A model generated the notes under the pieces. That model made no database searches, had not been told where the DNA came from, and saw nothing but the letters and a program-made list of their open reading frames with translations. This document shows, in pieces, positions 1 to 8,030 of a stretch of DNA of 64,000 nucleotides. How positions within the stretch are numbered: position 1 is the first letter of the stretch; each line of letters begins with the position of its first letter. The stretch comes from Acetobacteraceae bacterium (lineage in GTDB: Bacteria; Pseudomonadota; Alphaproteobacteria; Acetobacterales; Acetobacteraceae): positions 1 to 64,000 of the forward strand of contig JAMXLO010000111.1 of the NCBI GenBank assembly GCA_024280945.1. Direction: 5' to 3'. A program made the position numbers and the translations under genes.

Positions 1-2
1 AT

Positions 3-362
3 TGCAACATCGTTGGCCGCATCAAGGATATGGTGATCCGCGGCGGCGAGAACGTGTATCCGCGCGAGATCGAGGAGTTCCTGTACCGTCATCCGAAGAT
101 CCAGGACGTGCAGGTATTCGGCGTGCCGGATGAACGCTATGGCGAAGAGCTGTGCGCATGGATCAGGCTGCGTCCAGGCGAGACGTTGACCGCGGAAGAT
201 GTTCGTGATTTCTGCCGCGACCAGATCGCGCATTATAAGGTCCCGCGCCATATCCGCTTCGTGGATGAATTCCCGATGACCGTTACCGGCAAGATTCAGA
301 AGTTCATCATGCGCGAGCAGATGACGCAGCAGCTCGGCGTCGAAGAGGCGGTGACCGCATGA
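3..362 (+). CDS. acyl-CoA synthetase (AMP-forming), C-terminal fragment
   Basis: The 5' end lies outside the window; the reading frame is open from base 3 and 119 codons are visible. They form the small C-terminal domain of an AMP-binding acyl-CoA/acid-thiol ligase: the hinge motif [16 protein letters not shown] is followed by the mixed fold and, near the end, the acyl-adenylation lysine in TVTGKIQKF (about residue 97 of the fragment). These enzymes activate a carboxylic acid to its CoA thioester in the cytoplasm using ATP. It is the first visible gene of a plus-strand cluster with an alcohol oxidase/dehydrogenase, an FAH-family protein, a thiolase and a lyase, so it probably activates an intermediate of the same catabolic route. 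The substrate cannot be read from this fragment. Confidence 0.93.
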   Translation, partial: CNIVGRIKDMVIRGGENVYPREIEEFLYRHPKIQDVQVFGVPDERYGEELCAWIRLRPGETLTAEDVRDFCRDQIAHYKVPRHIRFVDEFPMTVTGKIQKFIMREQMTQQLGVEEAVTA

Positions 363-370
363 ACACCTCG

Positions 371-468
371 TGTCATTGCGACCCCCGCGAAGGGCGGGGG
401 GAAGCAATCCCGATGGGACAGCGTGAGTGCAGCGAGCTTGCTTCGTCACTGCGCTTCTCGCAATGACA
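371..468. repeat. palindromic dispersed intergenic repeat (about 98 bp)
   Basis: The ends are an inverted repeat: TGTCATTGCGA at 371-381 and TCGCAATGACA at 458-468. Inside, GAAGCAATCC (401-410) is mirrored by GCTTGCTTCG (436-445). It fills almost the whole gap between the acyl-CoA ligase and the GMC oxidoreductase and ends at the ribosome binding site of the latter. Elements with TCATTGCGA ends and GAAGCAATCC cores are common in alphaproteobacterial intergenic regions; that identification is from memory of such repeats. It could form a large hairpin in the polycistronic RNA. Confidence 0.75.
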
Positions 469-474
469 GGAGAC

Positions 475-2079
475 ATGTACGACTTCATCGTGACAGGCGC
501 CGGATCAGCCGGCTGTGCCGTTGCCTCGCGACTTTCCGAATCAGGACGCTATCGCGTGCTGTTGCTTGAGGCGGGTGTCCGCGACAGCAATCCATGGATC
601 CATATCCCGATTGGCTACACCAAGTCGTTTGCCAATCCGCGCGTCAACTGGATGTTCGAAAGCGCACCCGAAGCGCAGTTGAACGACCGGACGCTCTACC
701 TGCCGCGCGGCAAGTTGCTGGGCGGCACCAGCTCGATCAACGGCATGGTGTACATGCGCGGCGATCCCGCCGACTATGACCATTGGCGGCAGCTCGGCTG
801 CACCGGCTGGGATTGGGATTCCGTGCTGCCATTCTTCAAGAAGGCGGAAAACAATGTTCGTGGCGCCGATGAATTCCATGGCGTCGGTGGACCGTTGCGC
901 GTGTCAGACCCACCGCACATCTGGCCGCTCGGGAAGGCGATGGTGGACGCAGCGGTGCAGGCCGGTTTGACACGCACCGCTGACTTCAACGGCGCGCAGA
1001 AGGAAGGTGCCGGGTACTACCAGACCACGACGGGCGATGGACGCCGCTGGAGCTCCGCTCGTGCTTACCTGGCTCCGGCGCGTAAGCGGCCCAATCTCAC
1101 GATCGTGACCAACGCACATGCTACGCGCGTAGTGATCGAGAATGGCCGCGCGACAGGCGTCGAATATCGCACGCCACAGGGTCTGTCCACGGCGCGCGCG
1201 AATGGCGATGTCATCGTCTCCGGCGGCGCTTACGGTTCTCCGCACCTGCTGCAACTCTCCGGTCTCGGGCCGGGCGATGTGCTGAATGAGGTCGGCATCA
1301 CCGTTGTGCGCGACCTTCCGGCGGTTGGCGCCAACCTGCATGATCATTTCAACACCTACAGCAGCTACCGCCTTTCGCGGTCCGTCACATTGAACGACCT
1401 GGCACGCAGCAAGCTGCGCAAGCTCATGGTCGGTGTGCAGTACGCGTTCGGACGACGCGGAATGATGGCAAGCTCTGGACTGTTCGCCGGCGCTTTCCTG
1501 CGCAGTGATCCTCGGCTGGAGCGACCGGACATACAGATCAACATGACAGCATGGAGCACCGCGCGGCGCGATCGGGACGGTATTCATCCGCACCCGTTTC
1601 CCGGCATCACCCTGAGCCCGGTGCATCTGCGTCCTGAAGGACGTGGGACCGTGCGGGTGAAGAGCTCTGACCCGCTCGTCCCGCCGGAGATCCGCTTCAA
1701 TTTCCTGAAATCGGACTACGACATGCAGGCGCTGATCTTCGGCATTCGTACGTGCCGCAGGATCGCCGCACAGCCGGCGTTGGCGCAGTATATCGTCGAA
1801 GAGGTCGCCCCAGGTCCACGCTACGAGAGCGATGCGGAACTGGCCCAGGTTGTGCGCGACAACGGCGTATCGAATCATCATCCGGTCGGTTCATGCCGGA
1901 TGGGTACCGGAACAGATGCCGTGGTGGATCCGCGGCTGCGTGTGTACGGTATCGAGCGCTTGCGGGTGGCGGATGCATCGATCATGCCTGCGATCATTGC
2001 CGGCAACACCAACGCGCCGTCGATCATGATCGGCGAGAAGGCCGCCGCGATGATTCTGGAAGACGCCGGATCCGCATAA
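475..2079 (+). CDS. GMC-family FAD oxidoreductase (choline/alcohol dehydrogenase-like)
   Basis: 534 residues, the usual length for the glucose-methanol-choline family. An FAD-binding GAGSAG lies at residues 8-13, followed by the GMC signatures GKLLGGTSSINGMVYMRG and GAYGSPHLLQLSGLGP, and the C-terminal active-site segment HHPVGSCRMG with NTNAPSIMIGEKAA. The enzyme oxidises a primary or secondary alcohol with FAD; the substrate is unknown. The ATG at 475 is chosen because CAGGAG lies just upstream (467-472); an in-frame GTG at 427 would start inside the intergenic repeat. No signal peptide is visible, so it is probably cytoplasmic. Only 13 nt separate it from the next gene, implying co-transcription with the FAH-family gene. 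Confidence 0.93.
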   Translation: MYDFIVTGAGSAGCAVASRLSESGRYRVLLLEAGVRDSNPWIHIPIGYTKSFANPRVNWMFESAPEAQLNDRTLYLPRGKLLGGTSSINGMVYMRGDPADYDHWRQLGCTGWDWDSVLPFFKKAENNVRGADEFHGVGGPLRVSDPPHIWPLGKAMVDAAVQAGLTRTADFNGAQKEGAGYYQTTTGDGRRWSSARAYLAPARKRPNLTIVTNAHATRVVIENGRATGVEYRTPQGLSTARANGDVIVSGGAYGSPHLLQLSGLGPGDVLNEVGITVVRDLPAVGANLHDHFNTYSSYRLSRSVTLNDLARSKLRKLMVGVQYAFGRRGMMASSGLFAGAFLRSDPRLERPDIQINMTAWSTARRDRDGIHPHPFPGITLSPVHLRPEGRGTVRVKSSDPLVPPEIRFNFLKSDYDMQALIFGIRTCRRIAAQPALAQYIVEEVAPGPRYESDAELAQVVRDNGVSNHHPVGSCRMGTGTDAVVDPRLRVYGIERLRVADASIMPAIIAGNTNAPSIMIGEKAAAMILEDAGSA

Positions 2080-2092
2080 GAGGAAGAAGCAC

Positions 2093-2875
2093 ATGCGCTG
2101 GGCACGTTTCGATCAGAACGGCACACCGACCTACGGGGTGGTGGAGGGCGACGAGATCATTCCGGTTCGTGGCTCGCCGTTCGATATGTGGGAGCGCACG
2201 AGCACGCGGCTGAAGCTGGCCGATGTGAAGCTGCTGGTACCGGTTATCCCGCCGACCTTTTACGCCGCCGGCCTGAATTATGCCGAGCATGTACGCGAGG
2301 CGGCGGAGAAGATCGGCCTGAAGGTGGAACTGCCGAAGCAGGCCGATGCCGGCTACCGCGCCAACAATGCGCTGATTGCCCACGGCGAGAATATCGTGAT
2401 CCCGAAAGACGCAACCGATCAGGTGCAGTACGAAGGTGAACTGGTGGCGGTGATCGGTCGCAGATGCCGGCATCTGACGCGCGAAAACGCACTATCGGCA
2501 GTGCTGGGCTTCACGATCGGCAACGATGTGAGCGAACGCACCTGGCAGAAGGCGGACCGTACGCTGTGGCGTGCCAAGAACACCGACACCTTCAAGCCGA
2601 TGGGTCCATGGATCGAGACCGACGTGAAGCTTGACGACCTGGTCACCAAGGTGCGGCTGAATGGCAAAGAGCTGATCGCGTTCCCGACCAATCACATGGT
2701 GTTTGGTGTGGTCGACTTTCTCGTGAGCATGACGCGGTATCTCACTCTGTATCCTGGCGACGTGTTGTGGATGGGAACCGAAGGCGCTACCGAGAACATG
2801 AAGCACGGTGATGTCTGCGAAATCGAGATCACCGGCATCGGCACGTTGCGCAACCCGGTTGTGCGGGAGAGTTGA
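2093..2875 (+). CDS. fumarylacetoacetate hydrolase (FAH) family protein
   Basis: 260 residues. The FAH catalytic domain covers most of the protein, with metal-binding acidic residues in YEGELVAVIG (about 113-122) and GNDVSERTWQ, and a C-terminal GDVLWMGTEGATENMKHGD segment typical of the 2-hydroxyhepta-2,4-diene-1,7-dioate isomerase/5-oxopent-3-ene decarboxylase group. Family members hydrolyse C-C bonds, hydrate or isomerise oxo-dienoic acids using Mg2+ or Mn2+. The ATG at 2093 is preceded by AAGAGGAAGAAG. The next gene starts one base after its stop, so translation is probably coupled. The exact reaction is unassigned; the context suggests degradation of an aromatic or branched oxo-acid. Confidence 0.93.
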   Translation: MRWARFDQNGTPTYGVVEGDEIIPVRGSPFDMWERTSTRLKLADVKLLVPVIPPTFYAAGLNYAEHVREAAEKIGLKVELPKQADAGYRANNALIAHGENIVIPKDATDQVQYEGELVAVIGRRCRHLTRENALSAVLGFTIGNDVSERTWQKADRTLWRAKNTDTFKPMGPWIETDVKLDDLVTKVRLNGKELIAFPTNHMVFGVVDFLVSMTRYLTLYPGDVLWMGTEGATENMKHGDVCEIEITGIGTLRNPVVRES

Positions 2876-2876
2876 G

Positions 2877-4064
2877 ATGGACATGCAGCGCGAAGTGGTC
2901 GTGGTGTCAGGCGTGCGTACCGCGATCGGCGATTTTGGCGGCGGGTTGAAGGATGTGGCGCCAACTGAGCTCAGCGCACAGGTGGTGCGCGAAGCGCTGT
3001 CGCGCGCAAGCGTAGCCGGCGGTGAAGTCGGCCAAGTGGTGTTCGGCAACGTCATCCACACTGAACCGAAGGACATGTACCTCGCACGTGTTGCCGCCAT
3101 CAACGCCGGCATCGCGAAAGAGGCGCCGGCACTCACGCTGAACCGGCTGTGCGGCTCCGGCCTCCAGGCCGTCGTGTCAGCGGCGCAGGCCATCATGCTC
3201 GGCGACACCGACATCGCGGTTGCCGGCGGCGCCGAAAGCATGAGCCGGGCGCCGTATCTGGCGCAGGGCGTGCGTTGGGGCGCGCGGATGGGCGACGCGG
3301 CGATGGTCGATATGATGCTCGCCGCGCTGCATGACCCGTTCGACAACATTCATATGGGTGAGACCGCCGAGAACCTGGCGGAAAGTCATCAGATCACCCG
3401 CGCCGATCAGGACGCGCTGGCGCTGGAATCGCACCATCGCGCCTCGCGCGCCATCGCCGAAGGTCGGTTCACCCAGCAGATCCTGCCGGTCAAGCTGAAG
3501 ACGCGGCGAGGCGAGACGATGTTCGACACCGACGAACATCCGCGCGCCGACGCGACGCCAGAAGATTTGGCGAAACTGCGCCCGGTATTCCGCAAGGACG
3601 GCACGGTGACCGCGGGCAACGCATCCGGCATCAACGACGGCGCCGCGGCCGTCGTCCTGATGGAGCGTGGCATGGCGGACAAGCGCGGCGCGAAGCGGAT
3701 GGGCCGACTGGTTGCCTACGCGCACGCTGGTGTCGATCCAAAGATCATGGGCATCGGTCCGGTGCCCGCGACGCGGCTCGCACTGCAGCGTGCTGGCCTG
3801 GCGCTTGCCGATATCGACGTGATCGAGAGCAACGAGGCGTTTGCCGCGCAGGCCTGTGCCGTGGCGAAGGACCTGGGCTTCGATCCGGCAAAGACCAATC
3901 CGAATGGATCGGGCATTTCGCTCGGCCATCCCGTCGGCGCAACCGGCTGCATCCTCACGGTGAAGGCGCTGTACGAGCTGGAGCGCATCGGCGGCCGCTA
4001 CGCGCTGGTCACCATGTGCATCGGCGGCGGCCAGGGCATCGCGGCGATTTTCGAGCGCTTGTGA
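2877..4064 (+). CDS. thiolase family acetyl-CoA C-acyltransferase (BktB-like)
   Basis: 395 residues, the standard thiolase length. The nucleophilic cysteine is in LNRLCGSGLQA (Cys92), the catalytic histidine in GHPVGATG (about 351) and the second cysteine in CIGGGQG near the C terminus (about 381). The enzyme cleaves 3-ketoacyl-CoA with CoA, or condenses two acyl-CoAs, in the cytoplasm. An upstream in-frame start at 2808 exists but lies inside the FAH gene; the ATG at 2877 directly follows that gene's TGA (2873-2875) and gives the normal N terminus, MDMQREVVVVSG. In this cluster it would carry out the final thiolytic step. The NRLCGSGLQA pattern resembles BktB-type beta-ketothiolases. Confidence 0.94.
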   Translation: MDMQREVVVVSGVRTAIGDFGGGLKDVAPTELSAQVVREALSRASVAGGEVGQVVFGNVIHTEPKDMYLARVAAINAGIAKEAPALTLNRLCGSGLQAVVSAAQAIMLGDTDIAVAGGAESMSRAPYLAQGVRWGARMGDAAMVDMMLAALHDPFDNIHMGETAENLAESHQITRADQDALALESHHRASRAIAEGRFTQQILPVKLKTRRGETMFDTDEHPRADATPEDLAKLRPVFRKDGTVTAGNASGINDGAAAVVLMERGMADKRGAKRMGRLVAYAHAGVDPKIMGIGPVPATRLALQRAGLALADIDVIESNEAFAAQACAVAKDLGFDPAKTNPNGSGISLGHPVGATGCILTVKALYELERIGGRYALVTMCIGGGQGIAAIFERL

Positions 4065-4090
4065 CAGCAACAACAACCCAGGGGAGCGGC

Positions 4091-5449
4091 ATGAGCGATC
4101 AATTGCCGACTGCCACACGCGTGACCGATCCAGGAGTCCGGGCGCTGTATCGGCTGGAGAACCGCTGGCAGGCCTGGCTCGACGTGGAAGTGGCGCTGGC
4201 GCGCGCGCAGGCAGAACTCGGCATCGTTCCGCACGACGCGGCAGAGGCGATCGCCCGGGCGGCGAGGCTGGAACTGCTGGACCGCGCGCGGATCGATGAA
4301 GGCTTCGCCCGCACCGGCCACACGATTGTGCCGCTGGTCTGGGAATTGTCGCGTGTGGTGGGCGAACCGCACGGTGGCTGGGTGCACTGGGGTGCCACGA
4401 CGCAGAACATCACCCAGACCGGCGATCTCCTGGTGTTACGCCAGGCCCATCATATATTCCTGCGGCTGATCGGTCAGACCCTTACTGCGATGGCAGATCT
4501 CGCGGAACGCGGTGCGGAGATGCCGATGGCCGGGCGGACGCACGGCCAGCACGCCGTGCCGGCGACCTTCGGGTACAAAGTCGCCGTCTGGATCGATGAG
4601 CTGCTGCGCCACATCGAACGGCTGCGTCAGGCAGCACCGCGGCTATTCGTCGCCATGTTGGGAGGCGGCGCCGGAACATTCGCTTCACTCGGCGAACAGG
4701 GGCCGCTGGTTCAGGCAGGGATTGGCCGCCAGCTGGGCTTCGGCTCGATGAGCGTGCCATCGCGTGCTCTCGGTGACCACCTGGCGGAGAACATCTGTCT
4801 CCTTGGGATGCTGGCGGCGACCTGCGGGAAGATCGCCCGCGAAGTCTACACGCTGATGAAGACCGAGTTCGGCGAGGTGGAAGAACCGGTGCCGCCTGGC
4901 ACGGTCGGTAGCTCGACCATGCCGCAGAAGCGCAATCCGAAACTGTGCCAGGACATCATCGCCGCATCGGCGGAAGTGCGCGCGACGGTCCCTTTGGCGC
5001 TGGAAGCAATGCAGACCGAGCACGAAGCGGACCGCACAACCAGCCTGATCATGGACGCGGCCGAAGCACGCGCGTGCATAGAGACCGGCGATATGTTGGC
5101 GCGGCTCGCCGAGGTGATGCGCGGACTGCGCCTTGATCCGGCCCGCATGCGGCAGAACCTCGACCTGGGTGGCGGATTGATCATGGCCGAGGCAGTGATG
5201 TTGGATCTGGGCATGACACTCGGTCGGCAGCATGCGCACGACGTTGTCTACGATGCGGCGCAGGCGGCCTTTGTCGGGGGGCAGCCGTTCGGCGATCTTC
5301 TGGCGGCTGACAAGCGGGTCACCGCGCATTTGGATGCGAAGGCGATCGCGCAGCTATTGGACCCTACCAAGTACACGGGGCTGTGCAGCAGCATGGCCCG
5401 CGACGCCGCTGCACGAGCACGGCATCACGCAAAAGAATGCGCGACTTGA
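4091..5449 (+). CDS. fumarase/aspartase-superfamily lyase (PcaB/adenylosuccinate lyase-like)
   Basis: 452 residues. The superfamily signature GSSTMPQKRNPK is at about residues 274-285, with TGHTIVPLVWEL, HWGATTQNITQTGD and GRTHGQHAVP upstream, which together make the tetrameric active site. Members eliminate or cyclise fumarate-type products (adenylosuccinate lyase, argininosuccinate lyase, 3-carboxy-cis,cis-muconate cycloisomerase). The overall spacing is closest to the PcaB/adenylosuccinate-lyase-like group, but no purine genes are nearby, so housekeeping PurB is unlikely. ATG 4091 has AGGGGAGC upstream; longer in-frame starts overlap the thiolase gene. It is the last gene of the cluster; a role in the same catabolic pathway is inferred from position. 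Confidence 0.88.
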   Translation: MSDQLPTATRVTDPGVRALYRLENRWQAWLDVEVALARAQAELGIVPHDAAEAIARAARLELLDRARIDEGFARTGHTIVPLVWELSRVVGEPHGGWVHWGATTQNITQTGDLLVLRQAHHIFLRLIGQTLTAMADLAERGAEMPMAGRTHGQHAVPATFGYKVAVWIDELLRHIERLRQAAPRLFVAMLGGGAGTFASLGEQGPLVQAGIGRQLGFGSMSVPSRALGDHLAENICLLGMLAATCGKIAREVYTLMKTEFGEVEEPVPPGTVGSSTMPQKRNPKLCQDIIAASAEVRATVPLALEAMQTEHEADRTTSLIMDAAEARACIETGDMLARLAEVMRGLRLDPARMRQNLDLGGGLIMAEAVMLDLGMTLGRQHAHDVVYDAAQAAFVGGQPFGDLLAADKRVTAHLDAKAIAQLLDPTKYTGLCSSMARDAAARARHHAKECAT

Positions 5450-5803
5450 GCTGATCCGGCGCACCAATCTGGCGATGGAACGAGCAATACCTAACGATGT
5501 CCTAACTTACCGTAAGGATAACAGTCGGGCTCGCCAACATTAATGGCGAATTTGCGAACTGTTGCGGGACAGGGTGCAGACTTTGATTTCGAGAACAGTC
5601 GAACAGAGCAATAACCTTGAGGAACGGGATGACCTAAGACGCTGCACGGCGGCGTCTATCGCGCATCAGGCGGTCCTTCCGCACAGACAAACGTGCCATC
5701 GCAGTCTTGCGAGCTCACCTGTCGGTGCTGCTGGAAACGTAGCTGCCCGCGCATGCCTGCCGATCGGCGCGGGTCTCAATTCTGATGGGTGTCAGGAGGG
5801 TTT
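5450..5803. other. intergenic region between the catabolic cluster and rpsT
   Basis: No convincing gene is visible; short open frames here lack codon bias and recognisable sequence. The only structure noted is a perfect 11-base palindrome CTTACCGTAAG at 5506-5516, which could be an operator or part of a terminator, but it has no adjacent T-run. Confidence 0.5.
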
Positions 5804-5832
5804 CTTGACTTGCGGACCGAGCATGCATAGAA
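5804..5832 (+). promoter_or_regulatory. putative rpsT promoter
   Basis: CTTGAC at 5804-5809 and ATAGAA at 5827-5832 are separated by 17 nt, matching the alphaproteobacterial housekeeping pattern (CTTGAC, then an A/T-rich -10). Between this and rpsT lies a GC-rich self-complementary stretch (about 5837-5868) followed by T-rich sequence, so the leader may fold into a hairpin before the S20 start codon. The promoter call rests on motif and spacing alone. Confidence 0.55.
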
Positions 5833-5897
5833 GACCGCCTCCCCCGGGGCTGCCGCGGCCGCGGGCTTTCTTTGTTTGAAGCAGGCAAAAGAGGCAC

Positions 5898-6167
5898 ATG
5901 GCCAACACGGCGTCAGCGCGCAAGCGCATCCGGCAGACCAAGACCCGCACCGAGCGCAATCAGGCGCGCAAGTCGCGCATGCGGACCTTTATCAAGAAAG
6001 TGGAGGTCGCTATAGCCGGCGGCAACAAAGAGGCAGCTGCTCAGGCGTTGCGGGCCGCACAACCTGAGATGCAGCGCGCCGCGGGCAAGGGAGTGACGCA
6101 TGCGAACACAGTCGCGCGGAAACTGTCACGGCTTTCGGCACGCATAAAGGCACTATCGGCAGGTTGA
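5898..6167 (+). CDS. rpsT: 30S ribosomal protein S20
   Basis: 89 residues, basic and helical, beginning [17 protein letters not shown] and carrying the S20 features of Lys/Arg-rich helix 1, RTFIKKVE in the middle, and [20 protein letters not shown] at the C terminus. S20 binds the 5' domain and h44 of 16S rRNA during 30S assembly. It is transcribed alone from a strong-looking promoter and lies upstream of dnaA, an order conserved in many alphaproteobacteria. Length and sequence are normal. Confidence 0.98.
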   Translation: MANTASARKRIRQTKTRTERNQARKSRMRTFIKKVEVAIAGGNKEAAAQALRAAQPEMQRAAGKGVTHANTVARKLSRLSARIKALSAG

Positions 6168-6500
6168 GTTCCACCGCCACTGCGGGTTGACCGCAACGCC
6201 GAGGACGCCGATGATCGCAAAACGCCGGTGTCCCTGCGCTGCAAAGGCAACCTGCGGGTTGTGCTGCGAGACTTATACTGCGCCAATTCACAGTATTATC
6301 CACAACACCCGGCAATCTTGTTGCTATTTTAGTTTCTTGCTGTCGGCTGCATAGATTCTGTTTGGTTGGTGTTCCGCGAGGTGTCATAATCATTTCTGGG
6401 TCGGCACTGGCGAGCGTTGATCCGATCTTCTGATAAGTCGGTGCGATGGCGGTCAACACCGTCGTAAAGGGCTGGCTTCGTGACTCGGGGGAGCGAGTGC
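6168..6500 (+). promoter_or_regulatory. dnaA upstream region with one perfect DnaA box
   Basis: This 333-bp gap contains a consensus DnaA box, TTATCCACA, at 6296-6304 and a GANTC (CcrM-type methylation) site at 6354-6358, in a locally AT-richer stretch (about 6270-6400). A DnaA box upstream of dnaA is the usual autoregulatory arrangement. Only one good box was seen, so there is no support for calling a replication origin here. No small gene is visible. Confidence 0.7.
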
Positions 6501-7928
6501 ATGGCAAACGACATGTCTGCGACGTTGGAAGCACCGATCGCGGACATTTCGCAACTGGCGCCACACTGGGCTCGCATTCGCTCTCGCCTGCATAGCGAAG
6601 TCGGCGAAATGGAATATCGCAATTGGTTGCGCCAAATGACTCTGTCGGCCGTCGACGGCGACGAGATCACCGTGCTATTGCCGACGCGCTTCCTTTGCGA
6701 TTGGGTGCGCAGCCGCTACGGCGATCGATTGAATTCGATGTGGAGCGAGGAGAACCCAGCGATCCGGCGTGTCGATATCCGGGTTGGCGGCCCGGCAGCG
6801 CCCAGCACCGGACTGGCTGTCAGTCTGGCAACAACGACGGAGCCACAGGCAGTAGTCACGAAACTCGAGGAGCGAATGGATCAGCGCCCGGACCTGACGA
6901 TCGATCCTCGCTTCACGTTTGATGCCTTCGTGGTCGGTAAGCCAAACGAGTTCGCGTACGCATGCGCCCGGCGTGTCGCCGAACAACCATCCAGCCCCGG
7001 ATTCAACCCGCTGTTTCTTTACGGCGGTGTCGGCCTCGGCAAGACGCATCTCATGCACGCGGTTGCATGGGAACTGGTGGGCCGCGCCAACAGCGGCGTC
7101 GCGCGCCCGGTGTCGGTCGCCTACATGTCGGCTGAAAAATTCATGTACCGCTTCATTGCCGCGATCCGCAGCCAATCGACGATGCAGTTCAAGGAGCAAC
7201 TGCGCAGCGTCGATGTGCTGATGATCGACGATCTGCAATTCCTGATCGGAAAGGACAACACGCAGGAGGAGTTCTTCCACACCTTCAACGCCCTGGTCGA
7301 TGTGGGCAAGCAGATCGTCGTGTCAGCCGATAAATCCCCATCCGATCTGTCGGGGCTCGATGACAGACTGCGCACCAGGCTTGGCTACGGGATGGTCGCC
7401 GACCTGCACGCCACGACTTTCGAACTCCGCATTTCGATTCTGGAGGCGAAAGCATCGCGCGCCGGTGTCGCCGTGCCGGCAAAGGTATTGGATTTCCTCG
7501 CGCACAAGATTACCGGCAATGTGCGTGAGCTTGAGGGGGCGTTGAACCGCCTGGTGGCGCACGCCAACCTGTTCGGTCGCCCGATCACGGTCGAAACCAC
7601 GCAGGAGGTGCTGCACGACCTTCTGAAGGCGCATGACAAGCGGGTGACGATAGAGGAAATCCAGAAGCGGGTGGCCGAGCACTTCGCCATTCGCCTGACC
7701 GACATGTCGTCGGCGCGGCGTGCGCGCTCGGTTGCACGGCCGCGGCAGGTGGCGATGTACCTGGCCAAGCAGCTGACGTCGCGCAGTCTGCCGGACATCG
7801 GCCGGCGGTTCGGCAACCGGGACCACACGACGGTGATGCATGCGGTGTCCCGCGTGGGGGACCTGATGAACCGCGACGCCGCCTTCGCCGAGGACGTGGA
7901 ACTGCTGCGGCGGCTTTTGGAATCCTGA
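6501..7928 (+). CDS. dnaA: chromosomal replication initiator protein DnaA
   Basis: 475 residues with the full DnaA architecture: an N-terminal domain (W..IRSRL..E.....YRNWL), a variable linker, the AAA+ domain with Walker A GGVGLGKTH (about 175-183) and Walker B VLMIDDLQFL (about 239-248), and C-terminal domain IV with the DNA-binding segments ARPRQVAMYLAKQL and NRDHTTVMHA. ATP-DnaA binds DnaA boxes at oriC, melts the duplex and recruits DnaB. The ATG at 6501 is chosen because GGGGGAGCGA lies just upstream; a GTG at 6480 is in frame but less well placed. dnaN follows about 100 bp downstream. Confidence 0.98.
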   Translation: MANDMSATLEAPIADISQLAPHWARIRSRLHSEVGEMEYRNWLRQMTLSAVDGDEITVLLPTRFLCDWVRSRYGDRLNSMWSEENPAIRRVDIRVGGPAAPSTGLAVSLATTTEPQAVVTKLEERMDQRPDLTIDPRFTFDAFVVGKPNEFAYACARRVAEQPSSPGFNPLFLYGGVGLGKTHLMHAVAWELVGRANSGVARPVSVAYMSAEKFMYRFIAAIRSQSTMQFKEQLRSVDVLMIDDLQFLIGKDNTQEEFFHTFNALVDVGKQIVVSADKSPSDLSGLDDRLRTRLGYGMVADLHATTFELRISILEAKASRAGVAVPAKVLDFLAHKITGNVRELEGALNRLVAHANLFGRPITVETTQEVLHDLLKAHDKRVTIEEIQKRVAEHFAIRLTDMSSARRARSVARPRQVAMYLAKQLTSRSLPDIGRRFGNRDHTTVMHAVSRVGDLMNRDAAFAEDVELLRRLLES

Positions 7929-8030
7929 CCCGGCGGATCGGCCTTCCCCGCCGCACCACGCCATTGCTACAGTAGGCGCACGGATTCGCCTGGGCGGCGG
8001 TGTGACCCGGCCCTTTGAGGATTGGATGCC

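Noticed and set aside
904-1881. Long antisense open frame (about 325 codons) over the GMC oxidoreductase gene
   Set aside because: High GC content makes antisense frames run open; it has no ribosome binding site or recognisable family. The same applies to long opposite-strand frames over sdhA, metH, the 23386 binding protein, the glycosyltransferase-like gene and the MoxR operon.
5562-5879. 105-codon plus-strand frame upstream of rpsT
   Set aside because: Contains the rpsT promoter and leader, has no recognisable sequence and a poor start.
6168-6500. Possible replication origin next to dnaA
   Set aside because: Only one good DnaA box and no cluster of AT-rich repeats were seen; dnaA is not at oriC in many alphaproteobacteria.
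6480-7928. GTG start for dnaA at 6480
   Set aside because: The ATG at 6501 has a clear upstream GGGGGAGCGA and gives the conserved N terminus.
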